Positions 1 to 10,871 of a stretch of DNA of 64,000 nt are shown here, in pieces. The position numbers and the translations under genes were made by a program. How positions within the stretch are numbered: position 1 is the stretch's first letter; every line of letters starts with the position of its first letter. The stretch is from NCBI GenBank assembly GCA_024169445.1, contig JALKFA010000001.1, positions 2,046,001 to 2,110,000 of the forward strand, given 5' to 3'. The stretch comes from Buttiauxella agrestis ATCC 33320. Lineage in GTDB: Bacteria; Pseudomonadota; Gammaproteobacteria; Enterobacterales; Enterobacteriaceae. Under the pieces are notes generated by a model, which was not told the DNA's origin, did no database searches, and was given only the letters and a program-made list of their open reading frames with translations.

Positions 1-60
1 CCCTGGCGCCTAATCAGTCAATTCTACGTCGCCGGTCAATCCGACGACGTTTTGTCTTAA

Positions 61-1221
<1,161 letters not shown>

Positions 1222-1242
1222 TTTAATAATGAGGGATTTTGA

Positions 1243-1575
1243 ATGAGCTTTATCATTTCTGATGCGGTTGCTGCAACAGGTGCTCCGGCGCAAGGTAGCC
1301 CGTACTCTTTGATTCTTATGCTGGTGGTATTTGGTCTGATCTTCTATTTCATGATCCTGCGCCCACAGCAAAAACGTACCAAAGAGCATAAAAAGTTGAT
1401 GGACTCTATCTCTAAAGGGGATGAAGTGCTGACTACTGGTGGTCTGGTTGGTCGCGTAGTGAAAGTAGCTGAAACTGGCTATATCTCAATCGCGCTAAAC
1501 GACACCACTGAAGTGGTTATCAAGCGTGATTTCGTAGCTGCCGTTCTGCCGAAAGGCACTATGAAGGCGCTGTAA
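1243..1575 (+). CDS. yajC: Sec translocon accessory protein YajC
   Basis: Small inner-membrane protein that associates with SecDF and the SecYEG translocon. It has 110 residues, the usual length. A single hydrophobic segment lies at about residues 20-40 (SLILMLVVFGLIFYFMIL), followed by the conserved RPQQKRTKEHK and a cytoplasmic domain. A good Shine-Dalgarno (GAGGG) precedes the ATG. It lies 21 bp after tgt and 27 bp before secD, so it is almost certainly co-transcribed. Confidence 0.97.
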   Translation: MSFIISDAVAATGAPAQGSPYSLILMLVVFGLIFYFMILRPQQKRTKEHKKLMDSISKGDEVLTTGGLVGRVVKVAETGYISIALNDTTEVVIKRDFVAAVLPKGTMKAL

Positions 1576-1602
1576 TTTTCGTTTTTCCCTAAGGGAACTA
1601 CC

Positions 1603-3450
1603 GTGCTAAACCGCTATCCTTTGTGGAAGTACATCATGCTGATCGTCGTCTTTATCGTCGGTCTGCTATACGCACTTCCCAACCTATATGGTGAGGATCC
1701 GGCAGTTCAGATCACTGGCGCGCGCGGCGTCGCCGCCAGTGAACAAACGCTGATCCAGGTCCAGAACACCTTAAAAGCAGATAAAATCACCGCTAAGTCT
1801 GTGGCGCTATCCGAGGGTGCAATTCTTGCACGCTTTGACACCACTGATACGCAGCTGCGCGCTCGTGAAGCGCTGATGGGCGTATTAGGCGACAAATATG
1901 TCGTCGCACTTAACCTTGCTCCGGCTACTCCTCGCTGGTTATCCGCTATTTCCGCAGAACCAATGAAACTGGGTCTTGATCTGCGTGGTGGCGTGCACTT
2001 CCTGATGGAAGTCGACATGGATACCGCACTGAGCAAGTTGCAGGAACAAACCATTGATAACCTGCGTACTGACTTGCGCGAAAAGAGCATCGCTTACACC
2101 AACGTGCGTAAAGCCGATAACTATGGTGCTGATGTTGTCTTCCGTGACAGCAAAACGCGTGATGACGCTATCTCTTATTTATCTCCACGCCATCGTGACC
2201 TGGTGATTTCCGCTCAGGGCAGCAACGCATTGCGTGCTGTAATGACGGACGCTCGTCTGAGCGAAGCGCGTGAGTATGCTGTTCAGCAGAACATTAATAT
2301 CCTGCGTAACCGTGTAAACCAACTGGGTGTGGCTGAACCTCTGGTACAACGCCAGGGTGCAGATCGTATCGTGGTTGAATTACCTGGTATTCAGGATACT
2401 GCGCGTGCGAAAGAAATTCTCGGCGCGACAGCAACACTTGAGTTCCGTTTGGTTAACACCAACGTGGATGCCACCGCTGCTGCCTCTGGCCGCGTGCCGG
2501 GTGACTCCGAAGTGAAAAATACCCGTGAAGGTCAACCGGTTGTCCTGTACAAGCGTGTGATTCTGACCGGTGACCATATCACTGACTCCACTTCGAGCAC
2601 CGATGAATACAACCAGGCACAGGTGAATATTTCACTGGATAGTGCTGGCGGTAACATCATGTCTAACTTCACCAAGGACAACATCGGTAAACCGATGGCA
2701 ACCCTGTTTGTGGAGTACAAAGACAGCGGTAAGAAAGATGCAACTGGTCGTTCAATTCTGGCGAAACAAGAAGAAGTTATCAACGTGGCAAACATTCAGT
2801 CGCGCTTAGGTAACAGCTTCCGTATCACCGGTATCAGCAACCCGAACGAAGCGCGTCAGCTCTCTTTGCTGCTGCGTGCGGGTGCATTGATCGCACCAAT
2901 CCAAATTGTTGAAGAACGTACCATCGGTCCAACCCTTGGTATGGAAAACATCAAGCAAGGTCTGGAAGCGTGTCTGGCAGGTCTGGCAGTTTCAATCATC
3001 TTTATGCTGTTCTTCTATAAGAAGTTTGGTCTGATTGCGACTTCCGCATTGTTGGTAAACCTGGTGATGATTGTCGGGATTATGTCCCTGCTTCCAGGGG
3101 CAACGTTGACCATGCCGGGGATTGCGGGGATCGTGTTAACCCTTGCGGTAGCCGTCGATGCTAACGTACTGATAAACGAACGTATTAAGGAAGAACTTAG
3201 TAACGGGCGTTCGGTGCAACAGGCTATCCACGAAGGTTATCAGGGCGCGTTCAGCTCTATTTTCGATGCTAACATCACGACGCTTATCAAGGTCATCATC
3301 CTGTATGCCGTAGGCACCGGGGCAATTAAAGGCTTTGCGATCACGACCGGTATTGGTGTGGCGACGTCCATGTTTACCGCAATTGTCGGTACCCGTGCCA
3401 TCGTAAACCTGTTGTACGGCGGCAAACGCATCAACAAGCTGTCTATCTGA
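1603..3450 (+). CDS. secD: Protein translocase subunit SecD
   Basis: Proton-motive-force-driven subunit of the SecDF complex, which helps pull preproteins across the inner membrane. It has 615 residues, as in E. coli. There is one N-terminal membrane helix (about 8-28), a large periplasmic P1 region beginning around the [11 protein letters not shown] motif, and a C-terminal block of membrane helices from about 450 containing [16 protein letters not shown], the conserved RND-family segment with the functional Asp. The start is GTG at 1603 with AAGGGAA upstream. secF follows 10 bp later. Confidence 0.98.
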   Translation: MLNRYPLWKYIMLIVVFIVGLLYALPNLYGEDPAVQITGARGVAASEQTLIQVQNTLKADKITAKSVALSEGAILARFDTTDTQLRAREALMGVLGDKYVVALNLAPATPRWLSAISAEPMKLGLDLRGGVHFLMEVDMDTALSKLQEQTIDNLRTDLREKSIAYTNVRKADNYGADVVFRDSKTRDDAISYLSPRHRDLVISAQGSNALRAVMTDARLSEAREYAVQQNINILRNRVNQLGVAEPLVQRQGADRIVVELPGIQDTARAKEILGATATLEFRLVNTNVDATAAASGRVPGDSEVKNTREGQPVVLYKRVILTGDHITDSTSSTDEYNQAQVNISLDSAGGNIMSNFTKDNIGKPMATLFVEYKDSGKKDATGRSILAKQEEVINVANIQSRLGNSFRITGISNPNEARQLSLLLRAGALIAPIQIVEERTIGPTLGMENIKQGLEACLAGLAVSIIFMLFFYKKFGLIATSALLVNLVMIVGIMSLLPGATLTMPGIAGIVLTLAVAVDANVLINERIKEELSNGRSVQQAIHEGYQGAFSSIFDANITTLIKVIILYAVGTGAIKGFAITTGIGVATSMFTAIVGTRAIVNLLYGGKRINKLSI

Positions 3451-3460
3451 GGAGTGCGTT

Positions 3461-4432
3461 GTGGCACAGGAATATACTGTTGAACAATTAAACTACGGCC
3501 GTAGAGTCCATGACTTTATGCGCTGGGATTTCTGGGCTTTCGGTATTTCCGGATTCCTGTTAATCCTTTCCGTCGTGATTATCGGGGTGAAAGGTTTTAA
3601 CTGGGGTCTGGATTTCACCGGCGGTACCGTCATCGAAATCTCGCTGGAAAAACCAGCCGATTTGGACATGATGCGTAGTGCACTGGAGAAAGCTGGATTC
3701 CAGGATCCGTTGGTTCAGAATTTTGGTAGCAGCCGTGACATCATGGTGCGCATGCCACCTGCCCAAGGGGAAACCGGTGGTCAGGTGCTGGGTAGCCAGG
3801 TCGTTAAGGTCATTAACGAAGCAACCAGCCAGAATGCCGGTGTAAAACGTATTGAGTTCGTTGGCCCAAGCGTGGGTGCGGATCTGGCTCAGAATGGTGC
3901 TTTGGCGTTGTTAGCTGCGCTTATCTCCATTCTGGTATACGTCGGTTTCCGTTTTGAGTGGCGTCTGGCTGCCGGTGTGGTTATTGCGTTGATGCACGAC
4001 GTCGTTATCACTCTGGGTGTGCTGTCGTTGTTCCACATTGAGATAGACTTAACCATCGTCGCGTCATTGATGTCGGTTATCGGCTACTCACTGAACGACA
4101 GTATCGTGGTATCAGACCGTATCCGTGAGAACTTCCGTAAGATCCGTCGCGGGACTCCATATGAGATCTTCAACGTTTCTTTGACGCAGACTCTGCATCG
4201 TACGTTGATCACCTCTGGTACCACATTGGTGGTGATTCTGATGTTGTATCTCTTCGGTGGGGCAATGCTGAAAGGCTTCTCCCTGACGATGCTTATCGGT
4301 GTTTCTATCGGTACTGTTTCTTCCATTTACGTCGCGTCCGCGCTGGCGTTGAAGCTGGGCATGAAGCGCGAGCACATGTTGCAGCAGAAAGTGGAAAAAG
4401 AAGGTGCGGATCAGCCATCGATTCTGCCTTAA
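3461..4432 (+). CDS. secF: Protein translocase subunit SecF
   Basis: Partner of SecD in the inner membrane, assisting late steps of protein export. It has 323 residues with a first membrane helix at about 20-40, the GLDFTGG periplasmic motif near residue 50, and five C-terminal helices including the conserved [15 protein letters not shown] region. GTG start with GAGGAG eight bases upstream. It is the last gene of the tgt operon and is followed by a strong intrinsic terminator. Confidence 0.98.
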   Translation: MAQEYTVEQLNYGRRVHDFMRWDFWAFGISGFLLILSVVIIGVKGFNWGLDFTGGTVIEISLEKPADLDMMRSALEKAGFQDPLVQNFGSSRDIMVRMPPAQGETGGQVLGSQVVKVINEATSQNAGVKRIEFVGPSVGADLAQNGALALLAALISILVYVGFRFEWRLAAGVVIALMHDVVITLGVLSLFHIEIDLTIVASLMSVIGYSLNDSIVVSDRIRENFRKIRRGTPYEIFNVSLTQTLHRTLITSGTTLVVILMLYLFGGAMLKGFSLTMLIGVSIGTVSSIYVASALALKLGMKREHMLQQKVEKEGADQPSILP

Positions 4433-4454
4433 CCTTTAGGGTTTTGCTGGAAGC

Positions 4455-4488
4455 TAAAACCGCAGCCATTGTGCTGCGGTTTTTTTTC
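4455..4488 (+). terminator. Rho-independent terminator after secF
   Basis: Perfect 8-bp stem, ACCGCAGC (4459-4466) with GCTGCGGT (4473-4480), 6-base loop, followed by a run of T. It ends the tgt-yajC-secDF operon. Confidence 0.93.
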
Positions 4489-4502
4489 GTCTGAGTAAAA
4501 GT

Positions 4503-4526
4503 CTCCTGACAGTATGCTGTCAGGAG
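4503..4526. promoter_or_regulatory. Perfect inverted repeat upstream of the VOC gene (candidate operator)
   Basis: CTCCTGACAG (4503-4512) and CTGTCAGGAG (4517-4526) form a perfect 10-bp inverted repeat with a 4-bp centre, 47 bp before the VOC gene start and with no T tract after it. Its position and dyad symmetry suggest an operator. The WYL regulator encoded two genes downstream is the obvious candidate binder; that is inference. An RNA hairpin is the alternative. Confidence 0.55.
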
Positions 4527-4572
4527 GGGCTAGTTAGACTCAATGTTGAACATCATCAATGAGGAGTTAAAC

Positions 4573-4938
4573 ATGAGCACTATCATCAATTGGTTTGAAA
4601 TCCCGGTACAGGATCTGGAACGTGCAACAGCATTTTATGAGGCTGTTTTCGCGACTGATTTTCATCGTGAAACGATGTCTGGAATGGAAATGGCAATCTT
4701 CCCACATACCAAGCCGAATCCCGGTGGAGCACTACTAAAATCTGATGCGTTTAAACCTTCTGCGCAAGGCACGGTGGTTTACCTGCATGCGCCTGATTTA
4801 AGCGCCATGCTTGAACGGGTGGCCAAGGCTGGAGGCGAATGTGTGTTCGGCCCGCAGGAATTACCGGATGACATTGGTACTTTTGCACTCATCACCGACA
4901 GCGAAGGGAATCGGGTTGGCTTACATCAACCGTCTTGA
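4573..4938 (+). CDS. VOC-family (glyoxalase/bleomycin-resistance fold) protein
   Basis: A 121-residue protein of the vicinal oxygen chelate superfamily, with the typical opening NWFEIPVQDLERATAFYEAVF-like strand-helix and a closing LITDSEGNRVGLHQP strand. The substrate cannot be read from the sequence. The start is set at ATG 4573, which has GAGGAG 6-7 bases upstream; an in-frame ATG 30 bases earlier (4543) lacks a good ribosome site. It replaces the E. coli yajD locus between secF and tsx and lies 72 bp before a WYL-domain regulator, so the two probably form a regulated pair. Confidence 0.85.
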   Translation: MSTIINWFEIPVQDLERATAFYEAVFATDFHRETMSGMEMAIFPHTKPNPGGALLKSDAFKPSAQGTVVYLHAPDLSAMLERVAKAGGECVFGPQELPDDIGTFALITDSEGNRVGLHQPS

Positions 4939-5010
4939 GTACGGATATACTGAACAGAAAACGCCTGCCGGTTATGCTGGCAGGCATCACATCGTTCACA
5001 AAAGAAACCT

Positions 5011-5727
5011 ATGAGCCGAAGAGCGGATCGCCTTTTTCAAATAGTACAAATTCTGCGTGGACGTCGGTTGTCGACGGCGGCTCTGCTTGCCGAACGCCTC
5101 GAAGTATCCGAGCGTACTATCTACCGTGATATTCGTGATTTGTCCCTGTCTGGCGTTCCCATTGAGGGTGAAGCGGGCTGCGGTTATCGCTTATTACCCG
5201 GCTATGATTTGCCGCCGTTGATGTTCACCCCTGGTGAAGTGGAAGCGTTAGTTGCGGCGATACGTTTAGTGCAAACGTGGAGTGGTGAAACACTTGCGCA
5301 AGCGGCGGGCACAGCAGAGGAAAAGTTGCTTGGGGTACTGACGCCGCAGCGGCGAGTTGTTGCGGAGCGTTGCCGCATCATTTCGCCAGACTTTAACAAA
5401 TACCCGCAGGTTAAGACCTGGTTTGATATTTTTCATCGTGCAATCGGGGAGTTACAGGTGCTTCATGTTTGTTATGAAGATGAGAAGGGGCGAACGTCGA
5501 ACAGGAATGTCCATCCACTTGGGCTGACATTTTGGGGCGAGGTATGGCTGCTAGTCGCCTGGTGCGAAGTGCGTGAGGATTACCGCAGTTTTCGACTCGA
5601 TCGCTGTGCATCGGTAGATCCAACAGGACGATACTTTTCAGAGCGGCCAGATCGTTCATTGGCCCATTTTATCCAATTGCAGCAAAGTGAAGGATGTTTG
5701 CCGGAAACAAAAAAGCCGATCGGCTAA
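5011..5727 (+). CDS. HTH/WYL-domain transcriptional regulator (YafY-like)
   Basis: A 238-residue regulator. The N terminus is a winged helix (MSRRADRLFQIVQILRGR, then LAERLEVSERTIYRDIRDL at about residues 27-45) ending in GEAGCGYRL. The C-terminal part (about 140-215) is a WYL domain with the signature WLLVAWCEVREDYRSFRLDR. WYL domains bind ligands or nucleic acid; the effector here is unknown. It probably regulates the adjacent VOC gene through the inverted repeat at 4503-4526. A GC-rich hairpin without a T tract (4963-4985) lies between the two genes. The 3' end overlaps a bidirectional terminator. Confidence 0.88.
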   Translation: MSRRADRLFQIVQILRGRRLSTAALLAERLEVSERTIYRDIRDLSLSGVPIEGEAGCGYRLLPGYDLPPLMFTPGEVEALVAAIRLVQTWSGETLAQAAGTAEEKLLGVLTPQRRVVAERCRIISPDFNKYPQVKTWFDIFHRAIGELQVLHVCYEDEKGRTSNRNVHPLGLTFWGEVWLLVAWCEVREDYRSFRLDRCASVDPTGRYFSERPDRSLAHFIQLQQSEGCLPETKKPIG

Positions 5728-5746
5728 GAGCAGATCGGCTTTTTCT
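5711..5746. terminator. Bidirectional terminator between the WYL regulator and tsx
   Basis: Stem AAAAGCCGATC (5711-5721) with GATCGGCTTTT (5733-5743), 11 bp perfect, loop of 11. A-rich before and T-rich after, so it can stop transcription in both directions. The left arm lies inside the last codons of the regulator gene. Confidence 0.9.
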
Positions 5747-5763
5747 AAAGCTTCAGACGGTTA

Positions 5764-6657
5764 TCAGAAGTTGTACCCAACCACTAAGTAACCACCCCAA
5801 CCGGTAGAGCGCACGTTGAAATCACCTTCACCGAAGTTCAGGCTGGCGTTATCTGCCCACTGACCACCGTTGTGCCAGTAACGGGCAACAACTGAGTAGT
5901 GCCAGTGATCGTAGTTTAGAGCCAGGACATGGCTGGAAGCGATAGAGTTGCTGGTACGCGCATGTTTGCCGTTATTGTCGATGAAGTTGTCATCGCCCAG
6001 ATCTGAACCCCAGTCAAAGTTGGTGAAGCCGATGTAGCTCAGGTTACCACCCCACAGGCTGGTAATCGGTACAAAGTATTTCACTTTAAAACGGTAGCCA
6101 TCCCACTGGTTTTCGTTGGATGCGCCATAGTTCTGCCACTGGTATTTCGCATACACGTTCAGAGACAGGCTCATTGGCAGACCGGTGTCGATATCGGTGC
6201 CCAGACCCATGTACCAGGTGTTTTGTTTGCTGGCATCGTTACCGTGCGCGCCCATATCATAGATATAGTTGTTGGCGATGTACCACTCTTTGAATGGGCC
6301 AAATGCCAGGCTGGTGCCGGTCAGCTTATCAATAGAGAAGCGCGGTTCGATCTCCATGAACATACGTGAACCGTCGTCCCAGATACCTTTGTCGTTGCCG
6401 TTACCCCAACCGAAAGTTTTTGGAATATCGATGTAGCCATAAAAATCTAACCAATCTTTTTTGGCAAATGCTTCATATTCCAGATACACGTCGTTAGTGA
6501 TCTGTGGTCCAAAGCGGGTGTGGTAGCTGCCCACAACGTTGACACTTTGATGCCACCAGTCGGAAACATATTCGGAATTTTTTGTATCTTCGGCGTGAGC
6601 CGTGAAAGAACTTGAAAGCGCCAGGACGGTGCTAGCCGCCAAAATAATTTTTTTCAT
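5764..6657 (-). CDS. tsx: Nucleoside-specific outer-membrane channel Tsx
   Basis: Outer-membrane beta-barrel that admits nucleosides and deoxynucleosides, and in E. coli is a phage and colicin K receptor. It has 297 residues from the chosen start; the signal peptide [22 protein letters not shown] is followed by a mature barrel that matches Tsx throughout ([20 protein letters not shown] near the start, GYNF terminal strand with the C-terminal Phe). The start ATG 6657 matches the E. coli start; an in-frame GTG 12 bases upstream is less likely. Differences from E. coli cluster in what should be surface loops (about residues 60-80 and 215-235). The upstream region carries PurR and CRP sites. Confidence 0.97.
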   Translation of the reverse strand: MKKIILAASTVLALSSSFTAHAEDTKNSEYVSDWWHQSVNVVGSYHTRFGPQITNDVYLEYEAFAKKDWLDFYGYIDIPKTFGWGNGNDKGIWDDGSRMFMEIEPRFSIDKLTGTSLAFGPFKEWYIANNYIYDMGAHGNDASKQNTWYMGLGTDIDTGLPMSLSLNVYAKYQWQNYGASNENQWDGYRFKVKYFVPITSLWGGNLSYIGFTNFDWGSDLGDDNFIDNNGKHARTSNSIASSHVLALNYDHWHYSVVARYWHNGGQWADNASLNFGEGDFNVRSTGWGGYLVVGYNF

Positions 6658-6756
6658 TTTATATGCCACTGTTTTTTACATGATTCCCGTGAGGGCAGGG
6701 AGCGAGTGATCACCTAAAGTCATCAACCATTCAGCTGGTTTCTTATTGACGCGCCT

Positions 6757-6762
6757 ATTATA
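6757..6762 (-). promoter_or_regulatory. Candidate tsx -10 hexamer
   Basis: A perfect TATAAT reads on the minus strand about 100 bases before the tsx start. No good -35 lies 17 bp upstream, consistent with an activator-dependent promoter. Location by eye only. Confidence 0.45.
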
Positions 6763-6810
6763 GAAATCCCTGCTCACAAAAATATGCTTCATTTCACATT
6801 ATCGCTGCAT

Positions 6811-6826
6811 GCGTAATCGATTGCGT
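6811..6826 (-). promoter_or_regulatory. PurR box upstream of tsx
   Basis: Minus-strand ACGCAATCGATTACGC matches every specified position but the last of the PurR consensus ANGCAANCGNTTNCNT. tsx is a known PurR target in E. coli, so repression of nucleoside uptake by purine sufficiency is likely. CytR, a LacI-family relative, could also bind near here. Confidence 0.7.
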
Positions 6827-6910
6827 TCACGTTTGCGCACATTAAAAACGGGCGAGATTTTACCTGTATCGCCAATTTAAGCAAACAGAAGCTAATTGGT
6901 TACAAGTTTA

Positions 6911-6926
6911 TGTGATTAAGATCACT
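6911..6926. promoter_or_regulatory. CRP site upstream of tsx
   Basis: TGTGA-N6-TCACT, one base off the symmetrical CRP consensus TGTGA-N6-TCACA. Tsx in E. coli is activated by cAMP-CRP together with CytR repression. The site is about 150 bp upstream of the candidate -10, so it may serve a second promoter. Confidence 0.6.
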
Positions 6927-7022
6927 AGATTTAATGCTGTGATGAGAGGGTTTTTAACGCATAGCGTCCAGGGAGATGTAACAAAAATCGTAGATGTGAC
7001 TGTGGGTTACCCCCGCAAAGAC

Positions 7023-7518
7023 CTGTCTCTTATATTCGGCACATCCCTGTGCCGAACCACTTCGTGGCCAACGCAAGCGTTGTTCAAAAATGTTCCTGAC
7101 ATTTTTGTCCGACGATCGCTCTCTTTCGCTGCTTCGGCAGCTCAACCCTGATTTATGGGGAACACCGGGGCAATTTATACCGGGAACAAGGTCAAAACCG
7201 GATCGGTGCTGTCTTTAGCCTTTGACGTTGACCCTGGGTTCCGGCTTCAATCGCGCCATTTTTCACCCTTCAATCGGGGTCACGTGGTCGGGAACCACGT
7301 GAGTGAGCGATCGTCGGGAACGAGTCGCGAACGACCGCGAATGTTGGGTGAAAAACGGTGTTTACCGCTTGCGGCGATTGATTTGCCGGGAGTCTGGGTT
7401 CTTAGGGTGACGACGGTGGTCACCCTAAGACGTTCACCGGTTCAGTGGCTATATAAAACACTGAACACCGAGTGAACGGAACAGTCTCCCAACTCACTGA
7501 GATGTCACTAAGAGACGG
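7023..7518. mobile_element. Dispersed repeat copy 1 (decayed or variant MITE-like element)
   Basis: The right about 385 bp (from about 7113) is closely similar to the right part of the copy at 20543-21183, in the same orientation. The left end begins CTGTCTCTTATA, the start of the family terminus, but the next about 90 bp are a different module with two hairpins (TTCGGCAC/GTGCCGAA and AAAAATGT/ACATTTTT). The right terminus reads GAGACGG instead of GAGACAG. The flanks (CGCAAAGAC and CACAAGCGT) are not a target duplication. An open frame at 7155-7475 is shared with the other long copy but changes many residues and is not called a gene. With the tsx control region this fills the 880-bp gap before yajI. 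Confidence 0.75.
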
Positions 7519-7541
7519 CACAAGCGTGAGGGTTGTGGCTA

Positions 7542-8102
7542 TTATTGCGCGGGCAATGCCTGTGAAGGATCTACAGGCTGAATGTCATGAATACGAACAA
7601 AACCTGGTTGATTAGGTGAAAGCCCAGAAAGCTGTAACGGAATACTGATATCACTCGGCGCTAATACACTCGCAGGTGCATTGAATTGCTGCGATTGCAC
7701 GTTAACTTCCTGGTAGTTATCCGTGGTGCCTTGAATCTGCCCCCATTCGACTTTGCCGGTGAAAGCAGGCAGCGGATCGTTCGACTCGCCCTTAATAATG
7801 AGCATCACCCGGCTGCCGTTGGCTTCAGGCGTGATGCTGCTCAGAGACATTTGCAAATTACCCAACTGGCTGTTCAGGCGAGCGGGGGTTTTGGAGCCGG
7901 GCAGCAAATAAACGCCGGTTGTCGATTTGGCATTGAGCGCATTTTGTTGCGTCAGCTTGACGGTCTGATCGGTGAGTTGGGTCATTTCTTTATTTAACGA
8001 ACCCACTTCGCTTTTCATTTGGCGGACTTCTGTTTGTTGGGCGCAGGCGCTGAGGCTCACCAGGCTGCTAACCAGGATAATTCTTAGGTAACTCTTTGTC
8101 AT
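7542..8102 (-). CDS. yajI: Lipoprotein YajI
   Basis: Putative outer-membrane or inner-membrane lipoprotein of unknown function, conserved in enterics. It has 186 residues from ATG 8102. A signal peptide ends in a lipobox (SLSAC, Cys near residue 20) followed by AQQTEVRQMKSEV, a short predicted coiled coil with repeated Gln/Thr/Leu up to about 60, then a beta-rich domain ending in FVRIHDIQPV, which matches E. coli YajI. Longer in-frame starts would bury the signal peptide and are rejected. It is divergent from nrdR across about 150 bp. Confidence 0.93.
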   Translation of the reverse strand: MTKSYLRIILVSSLVSLSACAQQTEVRQMKSEVGSLNKEMTQLTDQTVKLTQQNALNAKSTTGVYLLPGSKTPARLNSQLGNLQMSLSSITPEANGSRVMLIIKGESNDPLPAFTGKVEWGQIQGTTDNYQEVNVQSQQFNAPASVLAPSDISIPLQLSGLSPNQPGFVRIHDIQPVDPSQALPAQ

Positions 8103-8217
8103 GAATAGTTTTTCCTTAAGGTTTTGTCCTGATTTAAGCGTAGCTGTTCGCCATTGAAAAGTCATATTTCGCGGGATGAGGCGGCGTTGCCTTTGTACTC
8201 CTGCCACTTCGCGGTAA

Positions 8218-8703
<486 letters not shown>

Positions 8704-8708
8704 TGCTG

Positions 8709-9827
8709 ATGTCGCTTGATGAAAAATTTATGGCTCGTGCAATGCAACTGGCAAAGCATGGCCGTTTTACCACGTCACCTAACCCGAATGTCGGCTGTGT
8801 GATTGCCAAAGGTGGTGAAATTGTCGGTGAGGGCTTTCATTTTCGTGCCGGTGAACCCCACGCGGAAGTGCATGCTTTAAGGATGGCTGGAGAAAAAGCT
8901 CGCGGTGCCACGGCGTATGTCACGCTCGAGCCTTGCAGCCATCACGGGCGCACGCCACCTTGTTGTGAAGCGTTAATTGCTGCTGGTGTTTCGCGTGTTG
9001 TTGCCGCGATGCAGGATCCGAATCCGCAAGTGGCTGGTCGCGGGTTGTATGCGCTGCAACAGGCGGGTATTGAAGTCAGCCACGGTTTGATGATGAACGA
9101 AGCTGAGGCGATTAACCGCGGTTTCCTCAAGCGCATGCGCACAGGTTTCCCGTTTATTCAGCTCAAACTTGGGGCTTCTCTGGATGGGCGCACTGCGATG
9201 GCTAGCGGTGAAAGCCAATGGATTACCTCGCCTGAATCACGCCGCGACGTGCAGCGTCTGCGCGCACAAAGTTCAGCGATTCTTAGCAGCAGCGCTACCG
9301 TTCTGGCGGACAACCCTTCTTTAACAGTGCGCTGGAATGAATTAGATAGCGCGACTCAGGCGGTTTACGCCGAAGAAAATTTGCGTCAGCCAACGCGTAT
9401 TATTCTCGATCGTCAAAACCGGGTGACGCCACAGCACAGAATTATTGCTCAGTCAGGTGAGACCTGGCTTGCCCGTTGCCAGGCCGATCAGCACACCTGG
9501 CCTACGGGTGTTGAACAATTTATCGTGCCAGAACATAAAGGCCACCTTGATCTGGTGGTAATGATGATGTTGCTTGGCAAGCGTCAGATAAACTCTGTTT
9601 GGGTGGAAGCTGGCCCAACGCTTGGCGGTGCGCTGCTACAGGCAGGCCTTGTTGATGAGCTGATTGTCTACGTTGCACCGAAATTATTGGGCAATGACGC
9701 GCGGGGTTTGTGTAACCTGCCTGGGCTTGAAAAATTAGCCGATGCGCCTGAATTTAGCTTTAGTGAAGTCCGTCAGGTTGGCCCTGATTTGTGTCTGCAT
9801 TTGACGCCGCGATACGCCGGCTTGTAA
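8709..9827 (+). CDS. ribD: Bifunctional riboflavin deaminase/reductase RibD
   Basis: Catalyses two consecutive riboflavin steps: deamination of the diaminopyrimidine, then NADPH-dependent reduction of the ribosyl group. The N-terminal deaminase domain (about 1-145) has the zinc motif HAEVHA and PCSHHGRTPPCC; the C-terminal reductase domain begins around FIQLKLGASLDGRTA. The start at ATG 8709 has AGGA nine bases upstream. ATG 8703, which overlaps the nrdR stop as TAATG, is only three bases from that site but cannot be excluded. About 372 residues, slightly longer than the E. coli protein at the C terminus. Confidence 0.96.
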   Translation: MSLDEKFMARAMQLAKHGRFTTSPNPNVGCVIAKGGEIVGEGFHFRAGEPHAEVHALRMAGEKARGATAYVTLEPCSHHGRTPPCCEALIAAGVSRVVAAMQDPNPQVAGRGLYALQQAGIEVSHGLMMNEAEAINRGFLKRMRTGFPFIQLKLGASLDGRTAMASGESQWITSPESRRDVQRLRAQSSAILSSSATVLADNPSLTVRWNELDSATQAVYAEENLRQPTRIILDRQNRVTPQHRIIAQSGETWLARCQADQHTWPTGVEQFIVPEHKGHLDLVVMMMLLGKRQINSVWVEAGPTLGGALLQAGLVDELIVYVAPKLLGNDARGLCNLPGLEKLADAPEFSFSEVRQVGPDLCLHLTPRYAGL

Positions 9828-9903
9828 AACGTAAGCAGCCGCGAAAAGATTATGATAAAATCCGCCCCCCTGCGGGGCTAAACAGAACCCGTAAAGGAAG
9901 ATT

Positions 9904-10374
9904 ATGAACATTATTGAAGCAGCCGTTGCAACTCCAGACGCTCGCGTCGCCATCACCATCGCGCGTTTTAACAACTTCATCAATGACAGCCTGTTGGATG
10001 GTGCGATTGACGCCCTGAAACGTATCGGCCAGGTTAAAGATGAAAACATCACCGTGGTCTGGGTTCCGGGTGCTTATGAGCTGCCACTTGCGGCTGACGC
10101 ACTGGCGAAAACCGGTCGTTACGACGCGATTATTGCGCTGGGTACGGTTATCCGTGGCGGCACAGCTCACTTTGAATATGTTGCTGGTGGTGCCAGCAAT
10201 GGCCTGGCACATGTTGCGCAGGAAAGTGGTATTCCAGTCGCCTTTGGCGTGCTGACCACCGAAAGTATTGAACAAGCCATCGAACGCGCTGGCACAAAAG
10301 CCGGTAACAAAGGTGCAGAAGCTGCACTGACCGCGCTTGAAATGATTAATGTATTGAAAGCCATCAAGGCCTGA
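9904..10374 (+). CDS. ribH: 6,7-dimethyl-8-ribityllumazine synthase
   Basis: Called ribE in E. coli nomenclature. Condenses the ribD pathway product with 3,4-dihydroxy-2-butanone 4-phosphate, the penultimate step of riboflavin synthesis, and assembles into an icosahedral capsid. 156 residues. The signature [26 protein letters not shown] and the [14 protein letters not shown] region with the catalytic His are all present. AAAGGAAG precedes the ATG. It lies between ribD (76 bp gap containing a short GC hairpin) and nusB. Confidence 0.98.
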   Translation: MNIIEAAVATPDARVAITIARFNNFINDSLLDGAIDALKRIGQVKDENITVVWVPGAYELPLAADALAKTGRYDAIIALGTVIRGGTAHFEYVAGGASNGLAHVAQESGIPVAFGVLTTESIEQAIERAGTKAGNKGAEAALTALEMINVLKAIKA

Positions 10375-10394
10375 TTTTTTGTAAGGGGAAATCT

Positions 10395-10814
10395 GTGAAA
10401 CCTGCTGCTCGTCGCCGTGCCCGTGAGTGTGCCGTTCAGGCGCTATACTCCTGGCAGTTATCTCGAAATGACATCGCTGATGTCGAATACCAGTTCCTGG
10501 CGGAACAGGACGTCAAAGACGTTGACGTTAACTACTTCCGCGAACTGTTGGTCGGGGTGGCTACTAACAGCGCGTATCTGGATGGGCTGATGAAGCCTTA
10601 CCTGTCTCGCCAGCTCGAAGAGTTGGGTCAGGTAGAAAAAGCGGTTCTGCGTATCGCACTGTTTGAACTGGCTAAACGTGATGACGTGCCATACAAAGTG
10701 GCGATTAACGAAGCCATCGATCTTGCGAAAACCTTCGGTGCCGAAGATAGCCACAAGTTCGTGAATGGTGTTCTTGATAAAGCTGCTCCGCAAATTCGTC
10801 CCCGCAAAAAGTAA
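10395..10814 (+). CDS. nusB: Transcription antitermination factor NusB
   Basis: All-helical RNA-binding protein that, with NusE (S10), assembles on boxA of rRNA operons. 139 residues starting at GTG 10395, with AAGGGGAA just upstream. The N-terminal basic stretch [20 protein letters not shown] and the C-terminal [20 protein letters not shown] are the family signatures. It is co-oriented with ribH 20 bp upstream. Confidence 0.98.
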   Translation: MKPAARRRARECAVQALYSWQLSRNDIADVEYQFLAEQDVKDVDVNYFRELLVGVATNSAYLDGLMKPYLSRQLEELGQVEKAVLRIALFELAKRDDVPYKVAINEAIDLAKTFGAEDSHKFVNGVLDKAAPQIRPRKK

Positions 10815-10820
10815 TCTTCT

Positions 10821-10845
10821 GGCCGGTTAATTCCGGCCTTTCTTT
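10821..10845 (+). terminator. Hairpin between nusB and thiL (possible weak terminator)
   Basis: GGCCGG (10821-10826) and CCGGCC (10833-10838) pair across a 6-base loop, followed by TTTCTTT. The interrupted T tract suggests partial termination before thiL. Confidence 0.6.
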
Positions 10846-10871
10846 ATCTATTTCATTTATAGGCATAACGC

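Noticed and set aside
1-60. Short open frame at the window start, possibly the end of queA
   Set aside because: Its translation does not resemble the conserved QueA C terminus; treated as queA-tgt spacer.
4963-4985. Hairpin between the VOC gene and the WYL regulator as a terminator
   Set aside because: GC stem without a T tract; the genes are likely co-transcribed, so not called a terminator.
6912-7151. Open frame upstream of copy 1
   Set aside because: Runs through the CRP site region and hairpins of the repeat, has no ribosome site and no recognisable domain.
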